Shown here piece by piece: positions 52,776 to 61,616 of a stretch of 64,000 nt of DNA. Below the pieces are notes generated by a model that worked only from the letters and a program-made list of their open reading frames with translations, ran no database searches and was not told the DNA's origin. The DNA comes from Alistipes shahii WAL 8301. Its GTDB lineage: Bacteria > Bacteroidota > Bacteroidia > Bacteroidales > Rikenellaceae. The stretch lies in assembly GCF_025145845.1 (NCBI RefSeq), contig NZ_CP102253.1:3286001-3350000 (forward strand), in the 5' to 3' direction. Position 1 is the first letter of the stretch, and the number at the start of each line of letters is the position of its first letter. A program made the position numbers and the translations under genes.

Positions 52776-52932
52776 TGCGCCTGCGCCGCGGGCTTATGAC
52801 TCTTCCCGAGGCAACCGATCCGTTCGGGATATAAAGCCTCATAACATATTATTCATTGCTTGCGCGATAAAAACAATAAAATTCGTGCGAGCAGAAAACA
52901 CGTGAGACACACGGTAAAAACTGTTACATGTT

Positions 52933-55005
52933 ATGCAGACTGCGAAAGCAAATTCGAAATCGAAGCAGAGCGGTAAGACCGCAGTTCGGACGCCGGCCGT
53001 TTCCGAGGCCGTTGCGGCGCAAGCGCAAGACCCGGTTGCAGCCGGGAGTCCCGACATGAAACCCGCCGAACCGCAGGCAACGGATATCGGAGCTGTGAAT
53101 CCTGTCGCAGAAACCAGTCCTGCCGAACAACCGGCAGCCCATCCCGAGACGGATGTCCGGCTGCTGGATCTGAACAAAATCGTCAATTCGACCTACAATC
53201 CCCGCAAGAATTTCCGCGAGGATACGCTGCTGGAACTTGCCGAGAGCATCAAACAGTCGGGCGTTCTTCAACCTATCTGCGTGCGTCCGAGGGACGAGGG
53301 CTTCGAGATCGTCTACGGCGAGCGCCGCTATTGGGCTGCCGCCATGGCGAATCTGAAATTCATTCCGGCCCTGGTGCGGGATCTGTCGGACGCCGAGGCC
53401 GAGGATGCCGCCATCACGGAGAACCTGCAGCGCGAGGACGTGCGGCCGCGCGAGGAAGCCGCCGCCTACAAGCGGGCCTTGCAGTCGGGGCGGCATACGA
53501 TCGAGAGCCTCGTGGGCAAATTCGGCAAGTCGGAGGCCTACATCCGCTCGCGTCTGAAACTTTGCGAATTGATCGACGCCTTGGCCGGGATGCTCGACAA
53601 AGAGGAGATTTCGGTGGGCGTCGCTACAGAGATCGCCAAATATCCCGCCGACATCCAGCAGGAGGTTTACAACGATCATTTCGCCGAGGGGTGTTACAGC
53701 TCTTGGAAGACGGCGCGGATCAAGGAGATCGCCCGGCGGCTCTACGAGCGTTACATGACCAAGTTGGAAAGCTACAACTTCGATAAGACGGAGTGCCTTT
53801 CCTGCCAGCACAACACGGCCAATCAGGTGTTGTTCAAGGACGAATGTACGGGCGGTTGCGCGGGCTGCCAGAACCGCGAGTGCATGCTCCGCAAGAATGA
53901 CGAGTTTCTCGTGCAGAAGGCTGTGAAACTCCTCAAAGACGATCCGCGTACGACGCTGGCTACGGACGGCGAAACGCCTGCCGCAGTACTCGAAGCACTC
54001 GAACAGGAGGGCTACCACGTCGAAGAACTGGAATACAATGCCGGTTACTACGACAAAGCTCCGCAGATGCCCGACGTTCCGCAGGCCGAAAATTACGTGT
54101 CAGAGGTGGATTTTGCCGAGGCTCAGGAGAGGCATGAGATCCGGATGATCCGCTTTACGGAACAGACGCAGCAGTTGGAGTTCGACATCTCGGAAGGGCG
54201 CGTGCGCAAATACGCCGTCATCGGCAACCTCGATATTGAAATCCGCTACGAAGAGATCGGAGACGAGGAGCGGGAAGTGACAGTAAACGAGGGGCAGGAC
54301 GATGAGCATAAGGTCTTCGTCACCGTCGTTCCGCCTTCGCCGCTGGAGGGGCTGTTGCAACAGGAGCGTCGTTACCGGGAAATCTGCTACGAGCATATCA
54401 CGACCGATATGAAGCGTGTCTTCCTCGATGTGAAGGTTGCGAACAAGCCCTTTCAGAAGGAGGAGCAGCAGATGTTCTACTACGCCGTGATGCAGCGCGT
54501 GATGAGCGATTCGAAACTCCGTCAGTGCGGTTTCCGGCCTAAGGAGGGCTCTTACCTGACCGACCGAGAGCAATTTGCCGCGGCGGGACGTATCACGGCC
54601 AAGCAACAGGCGGCGCTGGTCCGCGCGTATCTGGTGGACTACTTCCGCTCGGCGGCTCCGGACTTTCGTTGTACGGACGAAACGCTCCTGACGGGAATGA
54701 TGTGCCGCTTCGCGGATATGAACTTCACGGAGCAGAGCCAGAAGGTGCAGCAAGAGTATCTGAAAGTCTACGAGCGTCGCAAAGCCCGTCTTCAGGAACA
54801 GATCGACGCTTTGCAGGCAAAAGCCGAGGCCGAGGAGATGGCGGTTTCGATGCAGGAGGCACCGGATGCCGAACCGGAGATGCCCGAGCTGCTGCCGGAC
54901 GAGACGCCCGCTATAGAACCCACCCCGGAGCCGCTGATTATTCCTATGGACCCGGATATCGAACCCGACACCCGAATGCCGGAGGAGATGAAAACGGCGG
55001 CATAG
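52933..55005 (+). CDS. ParB/RepB-like nuclease-domain protein of the element
   Basis: A 690-residue protein. An Ala/Pro-rich tail (1-75) precedes a ParB N-terminal domain: YNPRKNFRED, GERRYWAA (NTP-binding box 2, about 125) and ITENLQREDVRP (box 3). A helix-turn-helix follows (FGKSEAYIRSRLKLCELI), then a cysteine-rich segment (CLSCQHN, CTGGCAGCQNREC; about 290-318) and a long acidic C-terminal half. ICE versions of this length are common and thought to help maintenance or conjugation rather than chromosome partition; no ParA is adjacent. First gene of a long + strand unit. Confidence 0.85.
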   Translation: MQTAKANSKSKQSGKTAVRTPAVSEAVAAQAQDPVAAGSPDMKPAEPQATDIGAVNPVAETSPAEQPAAHPETDVRLLDLNKIVNSTYNPRKNFREDTLLELAESIKQSGVLQPICVRPRDEGFEIVYGERRYWAAAMANLKFIPALVRDLSDAEAEDAAITENLQREDVRPREEAAAYKRALQSGRHTIESLVGKFGKSEAYIRSRLKLCELIDALAGMLDKEEISVGVATEIAKYPADIQQEVYNDHFAEGCYSSWKTARIKEIARRLYERYMTKLESYNFDKTECLSCQHNTANQVLFKDECTGGCAGCQNRECMLRKNDEFLVQKAVKLLKDDPRTTLATDGETPAAVLEALEQEGYHVEELEYNAGYYDKAPQMPDVPQAENYVSEVDFAEAQERHEIRMIRFTEQTQQLEFDISEGRVRKYAVIGNLDIEIRYEEIGDEEREVTVNEGQDDEHKVFVTVVPPSPLEGLLQQERRYREICYEHITTDMKRVFLDVKVANKPFQKEEQQMFYYAVMQRVMSDSKLRQCGFRPKEGSYLTDREQFAAAGRITAKQQAALVRAYLVDYFRSAAPDFRCTDETLLTGMMCRFADMNFTEQSQKVQQEYLKVYERRKARLQEQIDALQAKAEAEEMAVSMQEAPDAEPEMPELLPDETPAIEPTPEPLIIPMDPDIEPDTRMPEEMKTAA

Positions 55006-55032
55006 TAACAACATGAACTAAATGTCCAAACC

Positions 55033-55063
55033 GACGGAGCAGGTTATGCCTGCTCCGTCTTTG
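55033..55063 (+). terminator. Hairpin after the ParB-like gene
   Basis: GACGGAGCAGG (55033-55043) / CCTGCTCCGTC (55049-55059), loop TTATG, followed by TTTG. One of four similar hairpins that separate genes in this unit. Confidence 0.65.
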
Positions 55064-55076
55064 CATTACTACTGTT

Positions 55077-55508
55077 ATGAATAAGATTTCAGAGATTCCG
55101 GAACAGACACCTATTGCAGAAAAACCGACAGTAGAGATGCCCGCCGATCCGTGGCGCTGCGGGGCGTGCGGTTCGCTGCGGGTATCCTGCCAAGTCTGGG
55201 TGGACAGCAACACGTACGAAGTACAGTCTATGGCGGAAGACAAAGATGACTTATGGTGCGACGACTGTGCAGAACACACCCGTCAGGTACGCGAGAGCGA
55301 ATTGATGTCCGATACGGTCGAGCCGTGGTGGAATGACGGAACGACAGAAGAAGACCGGGAAATTATCACCGGACTGAATCCGGAAAATTTCAGCCCGAAG
55401 GATGATCGCAAGGCTTTCCGCGATGCCTGCGACATGTGGTGGAACGGCAGGACGAACGACGAGAAGATCCGTCTCTGGCGGCAAGCTACCGCTCCGGAGG
55501 AAGAATAA
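55077..55508 (+). CDS. Zinc-ribbon ICE protein, unknown
   Basis: A 143-residue acidic protein with two cysteine pairs (WRCGACGS near 27 and WCDDC near 61), suggesting one zinc-ribbon, and a Trp-rich C-terminus. Function unknown; the gene sits between parB and the ArdC-like gene, spaced 17 bases from the latter. Confidence 0.65.
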   Translation: MNKISEIPEQTPIAEKPTVEMPADPWRCGACGSLRVSCQVWVDSNTYEVQSMAEDKDDLWCDDCAEHTRQVRESELMSDTVEPWWNDGTTEEDREIITGLNPENFSPKDDRKAFRDACDMWWNGRTNDEKIRLWRQATAPEEE

Positions 55509-55524
55509 CGTAAAGATAAGAGCC

Positions 55525-56514
55525 ATGAATAAGAATCTGATTGAAAAGATCGCTCCGCAGTTGACGGAGCTGATGATAAAGAAAATGGAGACGCTCACCG
55601 AGGAGTGGCGCAAGCCGTGGATCGCCGACCTTGCGCACGGTCTTCCGCGCAATCTGCGCGGCACGCCCTACCGGGGCGGGAATATCCTGATGCTGCTGTT
55701 CCTCTCGGAGATCGCAGGCTACAGTACGCCGCTTTTTATGACGTTCAAGCAGGCCAAGGAGGAGGGTCTGAACATCCTCAAAGGCTCCGGTTCGTTCCCG
55801 GTCTTCTTCTGGAAGCTGTATATCCGCCATAAGGAGACCCGCAAGAAGATTGAGTTGGCGGACTATTACCGCCTGCCGCAGGAGCAGCGGCGGCAATACG
55901 ACGTGCTGCCCGTGATGCGCTATTACCCGGTCTTCAACATCGACCAGACGGATATGTCGGAACAGCAGCCGGAGCGCTACGCTTCGCTTACGACACCGGC
56001 CGAACCGAAAGACTACTCGGACGGCCTGACATGCGAGGTGCTCGATCGGATGCTGGCGGAGCAGTCGTGGCTCTGTCCCATCCTGCTCAAATCCGGCAAC
56101 AGGGCGTCCTATTCGCCGACGCTCGACCGGATCGTCTGCCCCGAAAAACGGCAGTTCCCGGAGGGCGCGGCATTCTACACGACACTTCTCCACGAAGTCA
56201 CGCACAGTACGGGGCATGCGAAGCGTCTGAACCGTCCTTTTGGCGCTTGCTACGGAGATGCCGACTACATCCGCGAAGAGTTGGTCGCCGAACTTACGGC
56301 GGCTTTGTGCGGTGCGATGCTGGGCTTCGCTACGACGCCTCGTGAGGAGAGCGCCGCCTATATCAAGGACTGGCTGGCGGAGTTCCATAAAGAGCCGACC
56401 TACCTGTTCGACATCCTCACGGACGTGAACCGTGCCGCGCGGATGATCTCCGAACGGCTGGCCTGCGAACAGGAGCCGGAAACCCCGGGAGCGATTCCGG
56501 CCGAAGCGGCCTAA
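55525..56514 (+). CDS. ArdC-like anti-restriction protein (ssDNA-binding domain plus zincin)
   Basis: A 329-residue protein. The N-terminal ArdC/DUF1738 ssDNA-binding domain (WRKPWIADLAHGLPRNLRGTPYRGGN, about 24-50; FMTFKQAKEEG) is followed by a zincin-like metallopeptidase domain with HEVTHSTGH at residues 223-231 and the downstream YIREELVAEL glutamate. Such proteins protect incoming conjugative DNA. ATG 55525 is chosen because homology starts there; the frame is open from 55402. Confidence 0.85.
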   Translation: MNKNLIEKIAPQLTELMIKKMETLTEEWRKPWIADLAHGLPRNLRGTPYRGGNILMLLFLSEIAGYSTPLFMTFKQAKEEGLNILKGSGSFPVFFWKLYIRHKETRKKIELADYYRLPQEQRRQYDVLPVMRYYPVFNIDQTDMSEQQPERYASLTTPAEPKDYSDGLTCEVLDRMLAEQSWLCPILLKSGNRASYSPTLDRIVCPEKRQFPEGAAFYTTLLHEVTHSTGHAKRLNRPFGACYGDADYIREELVAELTAALCGAMLGFATTPREESAAYIKDWLAEFHKEPTYLFDILTDVNRAARMISERLACEQEPETPGAIPAEAA

Positions 56515-56540
56515 AACACGTAAAACAGATCGTTTAACCT

Positions 56541-56570
56541 GCGCTGCGGCCGAAAGGCCGCGGCGCTTTT
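56541..56570 (+). terminator. Hairpin after the ArdC-like gene
   Basis: GCGCTGCGGCC (56541-56551) and GGCCGCGGCGC (56556-56566) pair with one wobble around GAAA, followed by TTTT. Confidence 0.75.
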
Positions 56571-56582
56571 ATTATCAGCAAT

Positions 56583-57413
56583 ATGCAACAAGATAAAACC
56601 AAAGATCGGTACAGCCGCGAAACACTGCTGCCGATGAATACGCTTTACGACCATGAACACCACCTGACGCAGGCGGATGTAGATGCCGCCAATGCTTTGG
56701 TGCGTCATATCGAACGCACCCGCAACCCACGTGTCCCGCAGGTCGGCGACCGGGTGCGCTATACCACGCGTCACGGTGACTTCCACGGCAACGCCCTGAT
56801 CGAGGCTGTCCGTGAAGATGGAACGCGCTCGATCTGCCTGTGCCCTTACGTGCCTTTCGTGTGGGCGACAGCCGGCGGTATCGGCTGCGCGGTCAGCGGC
56901 GGGCCTTTTACAGCCGTGATGCCGCAAGAGCTGAAGCCTTCCGGTGCTGTGCCGGGGGATTTCTGTGCTTGGGGACATTGCGGCGCCTGCGGCAACGGAG
57001 TCGTCCGGTTCTGCGCCGAGGTGCCGTTGTGGGAATACCGGGAACCGGAATCGCTTTACGGCGATTTCTCGACCGAGAAATGGCGCAAGATCAGCCTTTA
57101 CAAGGATACGGAGTGCCGAAGCAGCGATCTTTACCGGGGCGACTGCATTTCGTTTCGGACGGAGAAGGAATTTCAAATGTTTCTTTCTGATTACGAAGGA
57201 ACCGCATTCGCAGCTCCCTGCCCGAAATCCGTCATCGTCTGGTGCTATCGGGACGAGCAGACCGCCGTATCGCAAGAGAAATGGGATGCGCTCGATGCTC
57301 CCGTTACAGAGCGGCGCATCTACAACGCGCCCCAACCCGTAAAACTCGTCAAGGATCACGGGCGGCACACCACGGTCTGCTATTTCGTCAGACCGGAATT
57401 TTCTTATAAATAA
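56583..57413 (+). CDS. DUF4121 family ICE protein
   Basis: A 276-residue protein that I recognise as DUF4121: YSRETLLPMNTLYDHEHHLT at the start, VPQVGDRVRYTTRHGDF, CLCPYVPFV, WGHCGACGNGVVRF and the C-terminal FVRPEF. The CGACG motif suggests metal binding. The family is confined to Bacteroidales conjugative elements and has no assigned role. It starts 16 bases after a hairpin. Confidence 0.78.
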   Translation: MQQDKTKDRYSRETLLPMNTLYDHEHHLTQADVDAANALVRHIERTRNPRVPQVGDRVRYTTRHGDFHGNALIEAVREDGTRSICLCPYVPFVWATAGGIGCAVSGGPFTAVMPQELKPSGAVPGDFCAWGHCGACGNGVVRFCAEVPLWEYREPESLYGDFSTEKWRKISLYKDTECRSSDLYRGDCISFRTEKEFQMFLSDYEGTAFAAPCPKSVIVWCYRDEQTAVSQEKWDALDAPVTERRIYNAPQPVKLVKDHGRHTTVCYFVRPEFSYK

Positions 57414-57424
57414 CTTGATTCTCT

Positions 57425-58474
57425 ATGACTATTAAAAACAAAGAAACACTCGAAAAACTGCGCACTTATCAGATCGGTGTGATCCGCTCGGTCATCGCCA
57501 GCCGGCAAGGGCGCCTGGGAACCTATTCGGCCGATGCGACAGACCGCGAGAGGCTGGCAGATACGGACGGCCTCGCCTACGAGGAGTATTACGAGTCGCC
57601 TCTTACAATCGAACACGACGGCCTTTGTCGCAATGTAATCTCCCTCGAATTTTGTGAGGACGGGCTGACTCCCGTCTGCCTGATGAACGGCGGGGATGAT
57701 TTCCCGCTTCCGCTTGAAAATCTCTCCTGCGATACCCTGCAAGGCATCGTCGAATGGCTGGAAGAATACGATTTCATCCCGTCCGCCGAAGCTGCGCCGC
57801 AGACGACAAGCGATCTTACGGAAGATTTTGTGGAACGCTGCCTGCCGGAATATCCTACGCGCTACGACGTTTTCCGGCTGGGTGAATTGCAGAACTTCCT
57901 CGATGGCCATGAATCCCCGGAATTCGGGCTGAACCGCGACGAAGCCGCCGCGGAGCGCGACCGTTTGCAGCTTCGGATCTATGCCGAGGCCATTACTGCC
58001 TTTATGAAAAGGCAGTCCGCAGCGCTTCCGGGCAATGTGTCCCTGCGCGACTATGCCGAGGCGCTGGTCGATATCGCCTATGAAGCTGGGCGCAGGAAAT
58101 TCCGGCCCTCGGACAACTCCCGCGATACGGCCGCGACGCTCATTGCCTGGGGCGACGAGTTCTCCCGGCAGCATGAGGATACGGATTGGACGGAGAAGGA
58201 GTTCCTCGACGAGATTTACAGGTTCACCGCTGAGAAGCTGCAAAGCGTTCCGAGTAAGGACGATCCGAATGCGGAGTTCGACATCGCCTTTCTGAACCGT
58301 GCGGTACTCGAAAGACACGGATACGATACTGCGACGATTACGGACAGCGATCTGCAGGAGTTGGCCGGACGGATGGGTGATTATTATTGCGAGAGCAGCA
58401 AGTTCAGCGAAGATCTGCGTACGGCCTGCGGCGATTTCGGATTGAAGCTCCGGGACACGACCAATCCGAAATAA
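57425..58474 (+). CDS. ICE protein of unknown function, 349 residues
   Basis: Soluble acidic protein. The N-terminal third contains repeated TYxxDATDRERLADTDG-like segments, the rest is helical with ELQNFLDGHESPEFGL and LIAWGDEFSRQHEDTDW. No family known to me. It starts 11 bases after the DUF4121 gene, and a hairpin (58503-58528) follows. Confidence 0.65.
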   Translation: MTIKNKETLEKLRTYQIGVIRSVIASRQGRLGTYSADATDRERLADTDGLAYEEYYESPLTIEHDGLCRNVISLEFCEDGLTPVCLMNGGDDFPLPLENLSCDTLQGIVEWLEEYDFIPSAEAAPQTTSDLTEDFVERCLPEYPTRYDVFRLGELQNFLDGHESPEFGLNRDEAAAERDRLQLRIYAEAITAFMKRQSAALPGNVSLRDYAEALVDIAYEAGRRKFRPSDNSRDTAATLIAWGDEFSRQHEDTDWTEKEFLDEIYRFTAEKLQSVPSKDDPNAEFDIAFLNRAVLERHGYDTATITDSDLQELAGRMGDYYCESSKFSEDLRTACGDFGLKLRDTTNPK

Positions 58475-58502
58475 CACGACACTTCACGTATTGTCAAATC
58501 AG

Positions 58503-58528
58503 GCCGCAGCCCTAAAGCTGCGGTCTTT
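58503..58528 (+). terminator. Hairpin after the 349-residue gene
   Basis: CCGCAGC (58504-58510) / GCTGCGG (58517-58523) followed by TCTTTT. Confidence 0.65.
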
Positions 58529-58543
58529 TAATTGCATATCATT

Positions 58544-59089
58544 ATGAGCTATCAGATTATAACACGTATCACTATTACCCCCGACCTGCGGGTGATGGTG
58601 CGCATGGCGGCGAACAACATCCGCCCGCTCGACTTCCGTTACGACGAGGTCGTATCCCTGACAGAAACGCTGCGCACGAAAGGCCGTCCGACGCTCGAAC
58701 TGGAACTGCTGTCGCTTTTTTTCAAGGGCCTTTGGCAGGGCCGAACCCGCTATGACCGGGCTGTCGGTTACACGCTGCTGACCGACGGCATCGACAAATA
58801 CGAGGCGTGGGAACGCTGCCGCGGGGACAAGGAGTACGAACGTGGCCTGCTGCTGCGCATGCGGGGCTTCCTGCACTACCGTCCCGTTCCGTGCCGCTGC
58901 CATCTCGAATATCAAAGAAGCCCTGTGCGGCGTATTTATGTCGGATACATCTCTTTTTCGCGGCAGAGGCGCCGCATCTTTCCGAGCGTCCTCGACGCGC
59001 AGGCTGCACTGGTCGCAAAGGGCTGGAATCCCGGAGAGTTCCAAACCGTAGAAGAAGATACCAAAAATCTTAAATCTCAGAAACAATGA
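58544..59089 (+). CDS. ICE protein of unknown function, 181 residues
   Basis: Basic protein starting MSYQIITRITITPDL, with many arginines in the C-terminal half (CRCHLEYQRSPVRRIYVGY). No family recognised. Its stop overlaps the start of the next gene by four bases (ATGA at 59086), so the two are coupled. Confidence 0.65.
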   Translation: MSYQIITRITITPDLRVMVRMAANNIRPLDFRYDEVVSLTETLRTKGRPTLELELLSLFFKGLWQGRTRYDRAVGYTLLTDGIDKYEAWERCRGDKEYERGLLLRMRGFLHYRPVPCRCHLEYQRSPVRRIYVGYISFSRQRRRIFPSVLDAQAALVAKGWNPGEFQTVEEDTKNLKSQKQ

Positions 59090-59650
59090 AAACCTATCGC
59101 ATCAACAAATATGCCGAGCGGCTCGCTCAAGGGACGGGCTTCGCTCCCGAATTGATCTATAACATCTCGCTTGTCCGGTTTCAGGGCCGTAACGGCCGCT
59201 GTATCGCGGCATGGACACCGGGGATGAAGCGCCCCCCCCCGGTATGTCTACAAGGCCCACACCCCGGAAGAATACGACAAGGCTATGGAGCGTATCCGGC
59301 AGGAGGCCGAGCGCTTCCGGCGCCATGACGAAGCCGTAGCGCGGTCGAGTGAGGAGTTCCGACGTTCGCTGCGCGTCGGCGACATCCTCTACTCGTCGTG
59401 GGGCTGGGAGCAGACCAATATCGACTTCTATCAGGTCATAGCGATCCGCGGCAGCGCGATAGACCTGCGGCAGCTCGACCAGCGAACTACCGAAGACGGC
59501 TATATGTGCGGAACGACCGTCCCGCTGCCCGATGTTTTCAAGGGCAAGACCCATACGCACCGTCTGTCGAAAAATTATATCCGCATCGACTCATACCGTA
59601 CTGCGTGGAAATGGGACGGGCAGCCCCTGCGGTGCAGTTGGTATGCATAA
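59086..59650 (+). pseudogene. ICE protein gene split by a frameshift in a C9 tract
   Basis: The start MKTYRINKYAERLAQ leads to WTPGMKRP, where a run of nine C (59232-59240) shifts the frame and brings an early stop at 59328. The frame one base over continues with RYVYKAHTPEEYDKAMERIRQ and runs to SWYA at 59650. With eight C the two parts would be one protein of about 187 residues. Its function is unknown; homologues that I recall are single-frame. Slippage could switch it on and off. The downstream frame also has an internal ATG at 59285. Confidence 0.7.
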
Positions 59651-60124
59651 TATAATGCTATTGAGAATATCATTACGCGCTACCGCCTGCATAAAACGCA
59701 GTGCGACAAGCGCCGCAAGGAGATCGATCGGGAGATTGAACATCTGAAGCAAGAACGGGAGCGGTTGAATGATCCGCATTGGACGGAAGGGCTGCTCCGT
59801 CCGGTCATGGCGGAGATCGTCCGCCTGACTCCTGAGATCGACTGGGAGAATAACGACGAGTTTTATCCGATAGACCTGCGTGGTGCTATCACGGTTTTCG
59901 GCAGAACAAAGCGGGGAAGACCTGTCTGCATCACCTTTACCGAGTCCGGACACGATTTGCAGTTCGATTCGGGGCAGATACACAACTCTTTCTCATTGAA
60001 AGTGCTGAAGGATATTGGCGGAACGAACAACATTATGGAATCTGTCGGCGACGGAGAACCGCTGCTGCATTATATCCGGCAGCGGATGCTCTTTCTGGAA
60101 CAACACCCCGGAATGGGGAAATAG
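59651..60124 (+). CDS. ICE protein, start unclear
   Basis: The same frame stays open after the SWYA stop. The first 38 codons are a coiled-coil-like segment (RYRLHKTQCDKRRKEIDREIEHLKQ in pieces) that runs on into DPHWTEGLLRPVMAEIV. No ATG occurs in this frame before the body: the first conventional candidate is TTG 59765, and non-standard ATT/CTG triplets lie earlier. The real gene probably starts near 59660 and may have lost its start codon. No family recognised. Confidence 0.45.
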   Translation, partial: YNAIENIITRYRLHKTQCDKRRKEIDREIEHLKQERERLNDPHWTEGLLRPVMAEIVRLTPEIDWENNDEFYPIDLRGAITVFGRTKRGRPVCITFTESGHDLQFDSGQIHNSFSLKVLKDIGGTNNIMESVGDGEPLLHYIRQRMLFLEQHPGMGK

Positions 60125-60142
60125 ACCTAAAAATCAAGCCTT

Positions 60143-60433
60143 ATGAAAATCATGTGTCAGGAGCACTACGATAAGGTAGTGCAATACGCCGAAAGCATCG
60201 GCGACAGCACGCTTCGGGAATGTTTGGAGCGCCTCGAACGCCGTGAGCAAAATCCCCATCATCCGTGCCAGATCGAACTTTACAGGGACTTCGCGCCCTA
60301 TTCGTTCCTCTTCAAGGAACGCTATCCCGACGGGAGTCTGGGCGTTGTCGGCGGATTGGTTTATCATGGATGTCCGGATCGGTCGTGCTGTTTTATCGAC
60401 CGTCCCTTTCACGGCTGGATGACCCATACCTGA
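60143..60433 (+). CDS. DUF4120 family ICE protein
   Basis: A 96-residue protein matching DUF4120 as I know it: HYDKVVQYAESIGDSTLRECLERLE, FAPYSFLFKERYPDG and the end RPFHGWMTHT. Found in Bacteroidales conjugative elements; no assigned role. Confidence 0.75.
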   Translation: MKIMCQEHYDKVVQYAESIGDSTLRECLERLERREQNPHHPCQIELYRDFAPYSFLFKERYPDGSLGVVGGLVYHGCPDRSCCFIDRPFHGWMTHT

Positions 60434-60455
60434 AAAGTCGAAATCCGAATCGTCG

Positions 60456-60491
60456 ATCCCGGCCGAGGCAATAAATCCGGCCGGGATTTTG
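60456..60491 (+). terminator. Terminator before the toxin-antitoxin pair
   Basis: ATCCCGGCC (60456-60464) / GGCCGGGAT (60479-60487) followed by TTTG, where the T-run doubles as the -33 element of the next promoter. Confidence 0.8.
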
Positions 60492-60518
60492 TTTTATTAT
60501 TAAATATTGGTAATTTTG
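60488..60518 (+). promoter_or_regulatory. parDE promoter
   Basis: TTTG (60488-60491) and TAATTTTG (60511-60518), 19 bases apart; the parD ATG is 19 bases beyond. ParD would normally repress here. Confidence 0.65.
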
Positions 60519-60536
60519 CGTAAAGACAGCGTGATT

Positions 60537-60782
60537 ATGAAAACGACATCGGTAGCCCTCGGGGTTTATTTCGAGGATTTCATTAAAGCGAAAATCGCAC
60601 AGGGACGTTATAATAACGCCAGCGAGGTTATTAGGGCCGGTTTGCGGCTTTTGGAGGAAAACGAAAGCCGTCTGACGGAGTTGAAAGCCGCCATCCGCGA
60701 AGGAATCGACAGCGGCGTGGCCGAAGGATTCGATCCTGCGGAGCATCTGAGAACTCTGAAAGCGAAGCGGGCGAATGGCTGA
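60537..60782 (+). CDS. parD: ParD-type antitoxin
   Basis: An 81-residue ribbon-helix-helix protein: TSVALGVYFEDFIKAKIAQGRY, NNASEVIRAGLRLLEENE and the C-terminal acidic/basic tail that binds the toxin. The start at 60537 is supported by the family start MKTTSVALG. It overlaps parE by 8 bases, the usual coupling of TA genes. Confidence 0.88.
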   Translation: MKTTSVALGVYFEDFIKAKIAQGRYNNASEVIRAGLRLLEENESRLTELKAAIREGIDSGVAEGFDPAEHLRTLKAKRANG

Positions 60783-61077
60783 GATTCGGTTTACCCGCAA
60801 AGCGGTCGAGGATCTCTCCGACATTTGGAACTATACGGCGGATACATGGTCGGAGCGACAGGCGGACACCTATTACTGGTTATTGATCGCCTCCTGCCGC
60901 AAGCTGGCAGGCAATCCCGTGCTGTTCGGCCGGGAATACAAGGAACTCGGGGAGAAGGTGTACGGCTTCAAGGTCAACAAACACATCGTCTTTTACCGTA
61001 TTCCGGACGACGGGGCGATCGAGGTCGTGCGCATCCTTCACGAACGGATGGATCTTAGCAACCGATTCGTAGATTGA
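60775..61077 (+). CDS. parE: ParE-type toxin (RelE/ParE superfamily)
   Basis: A 100-residue protein with the ParE fold marks: IRFTRKAVEDLSDIWNYTADTWS at the start, GREYKELGEKVYGFKVNKHIVFYRI in the middle and VRILHERMDL at the end. ParE toxins inhibit DNA gyrase, RelE-like ones cleave mRNA; the sequence favours ParE. It probably stabilises the element. Confidence 0.88.
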   Translation: MAEIRFTRKAVEDLSDIWNYTADTWSERQADTYYWLLIASCRKLAGNPVLFGREYKELGEKVYGFKVNKHIVFYRIPDDGAIEVVRILHERMDLSNRFVD

Positions 61078-61110
61078 ATAACGACATATAAATTATAAAA
61101 TTAAGCATCG

Positions 61111-61443
61111 ATGACAAAGCAAGAAATTGTAAAGCAGATTGCCCGGGAAACGGGCGTCGAGGCCGCGACCGTTTTAGCTGTCGTGGAAGGTTTTATGGAA
61201 GAGGTGCGTGCCGCCCAGATCCGCAAGGAAAACGTTTTCCTGCGCGGATTCGGAACCTTCCTGATTAAACGCCGCAAGGAGAAAAAGGGTCGTAATATCA
61301 CAAAGAATACGACGATCGTAATTCCGGCGCACGATATTCCTGCATTTAAGAACCCGGTGCCTTGCCGTATTTCTACGGTAGGTTTCCAAGAACTCGCCTC
61401 CGAACCGTGCTTGCACCTCTCGGCGCACACGGCTCTCCACTAA
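61111..61443 (+). pseudogene. HU-family DNA-binding protein, 3' end replaced by the group II intron
   Basis: Residues 1-80 are a normal HU/IHF protein (MTKQEIVKQIARETG ... FLRGFGTFLIKRRKEKKGRN ... VIPAHDIPAF). At about 61345-61352 the HU sequence stops. The following 30 codons, ending in SAHTALH, are antisense of intron domains VI and V. The usual last 10-15 residues are missing. The shortened protein may still fold. Confidence 0.75.
61402..61435 (-). ncRNA. Group II intron domain V
   Basis: The minus strand reads GAGCCGTGTGCG ... GTGCAAGCACGGTTC over 34 bases: the GAGCCGT/ACGGTTC stem, the AGC catalytic triad and a GAGA-type tetraloop. This is the ribozyme core. Domain VI follows with a CCGTA-GAAA-TACGG hairpin and unpaired A residues. 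Confidence 0.88.
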
Positions 61444-61448
61444 CATAT

Positions 61449-61616
61449 TCAGTCTATTATCCCGTGATGTATCTTGTTGTGACAGGGAATACATACAGCT
61501 AACGTCTTTCTCTGACGTCCAATCATTTGTATTTTCCATGGCTCTTTGCCTTTTAAGTCTTTGAGTCTTTTGACGTGGTGTATTTCAATGTTTTCCGTTG
61601 CGCCACACAATTCAAC
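61449..61616 (-). pseudogene. Frameshifted HNH endonuclease domain of the intron protein
   Basis: One frame over from the maturase end, the minus strand encodes ELCGATENIEIHHVKRL ... CIPCHNKIHHG, the cysteine pairs and IHH core of an HNH nuclease, ending at TGA 61449. The maturase frame ends at 61553 after LNCVAQ. A single missing G at about 61614 (TTGAA for TGTGAA) accounts for the break. Confidence 0.75.

Noticed and set aside
52651..52905. Small plus-strand open frame before the ParB-like gene
   Set aside because: It spans the 13-bp inverted repeat and has no plausible protein pattern.
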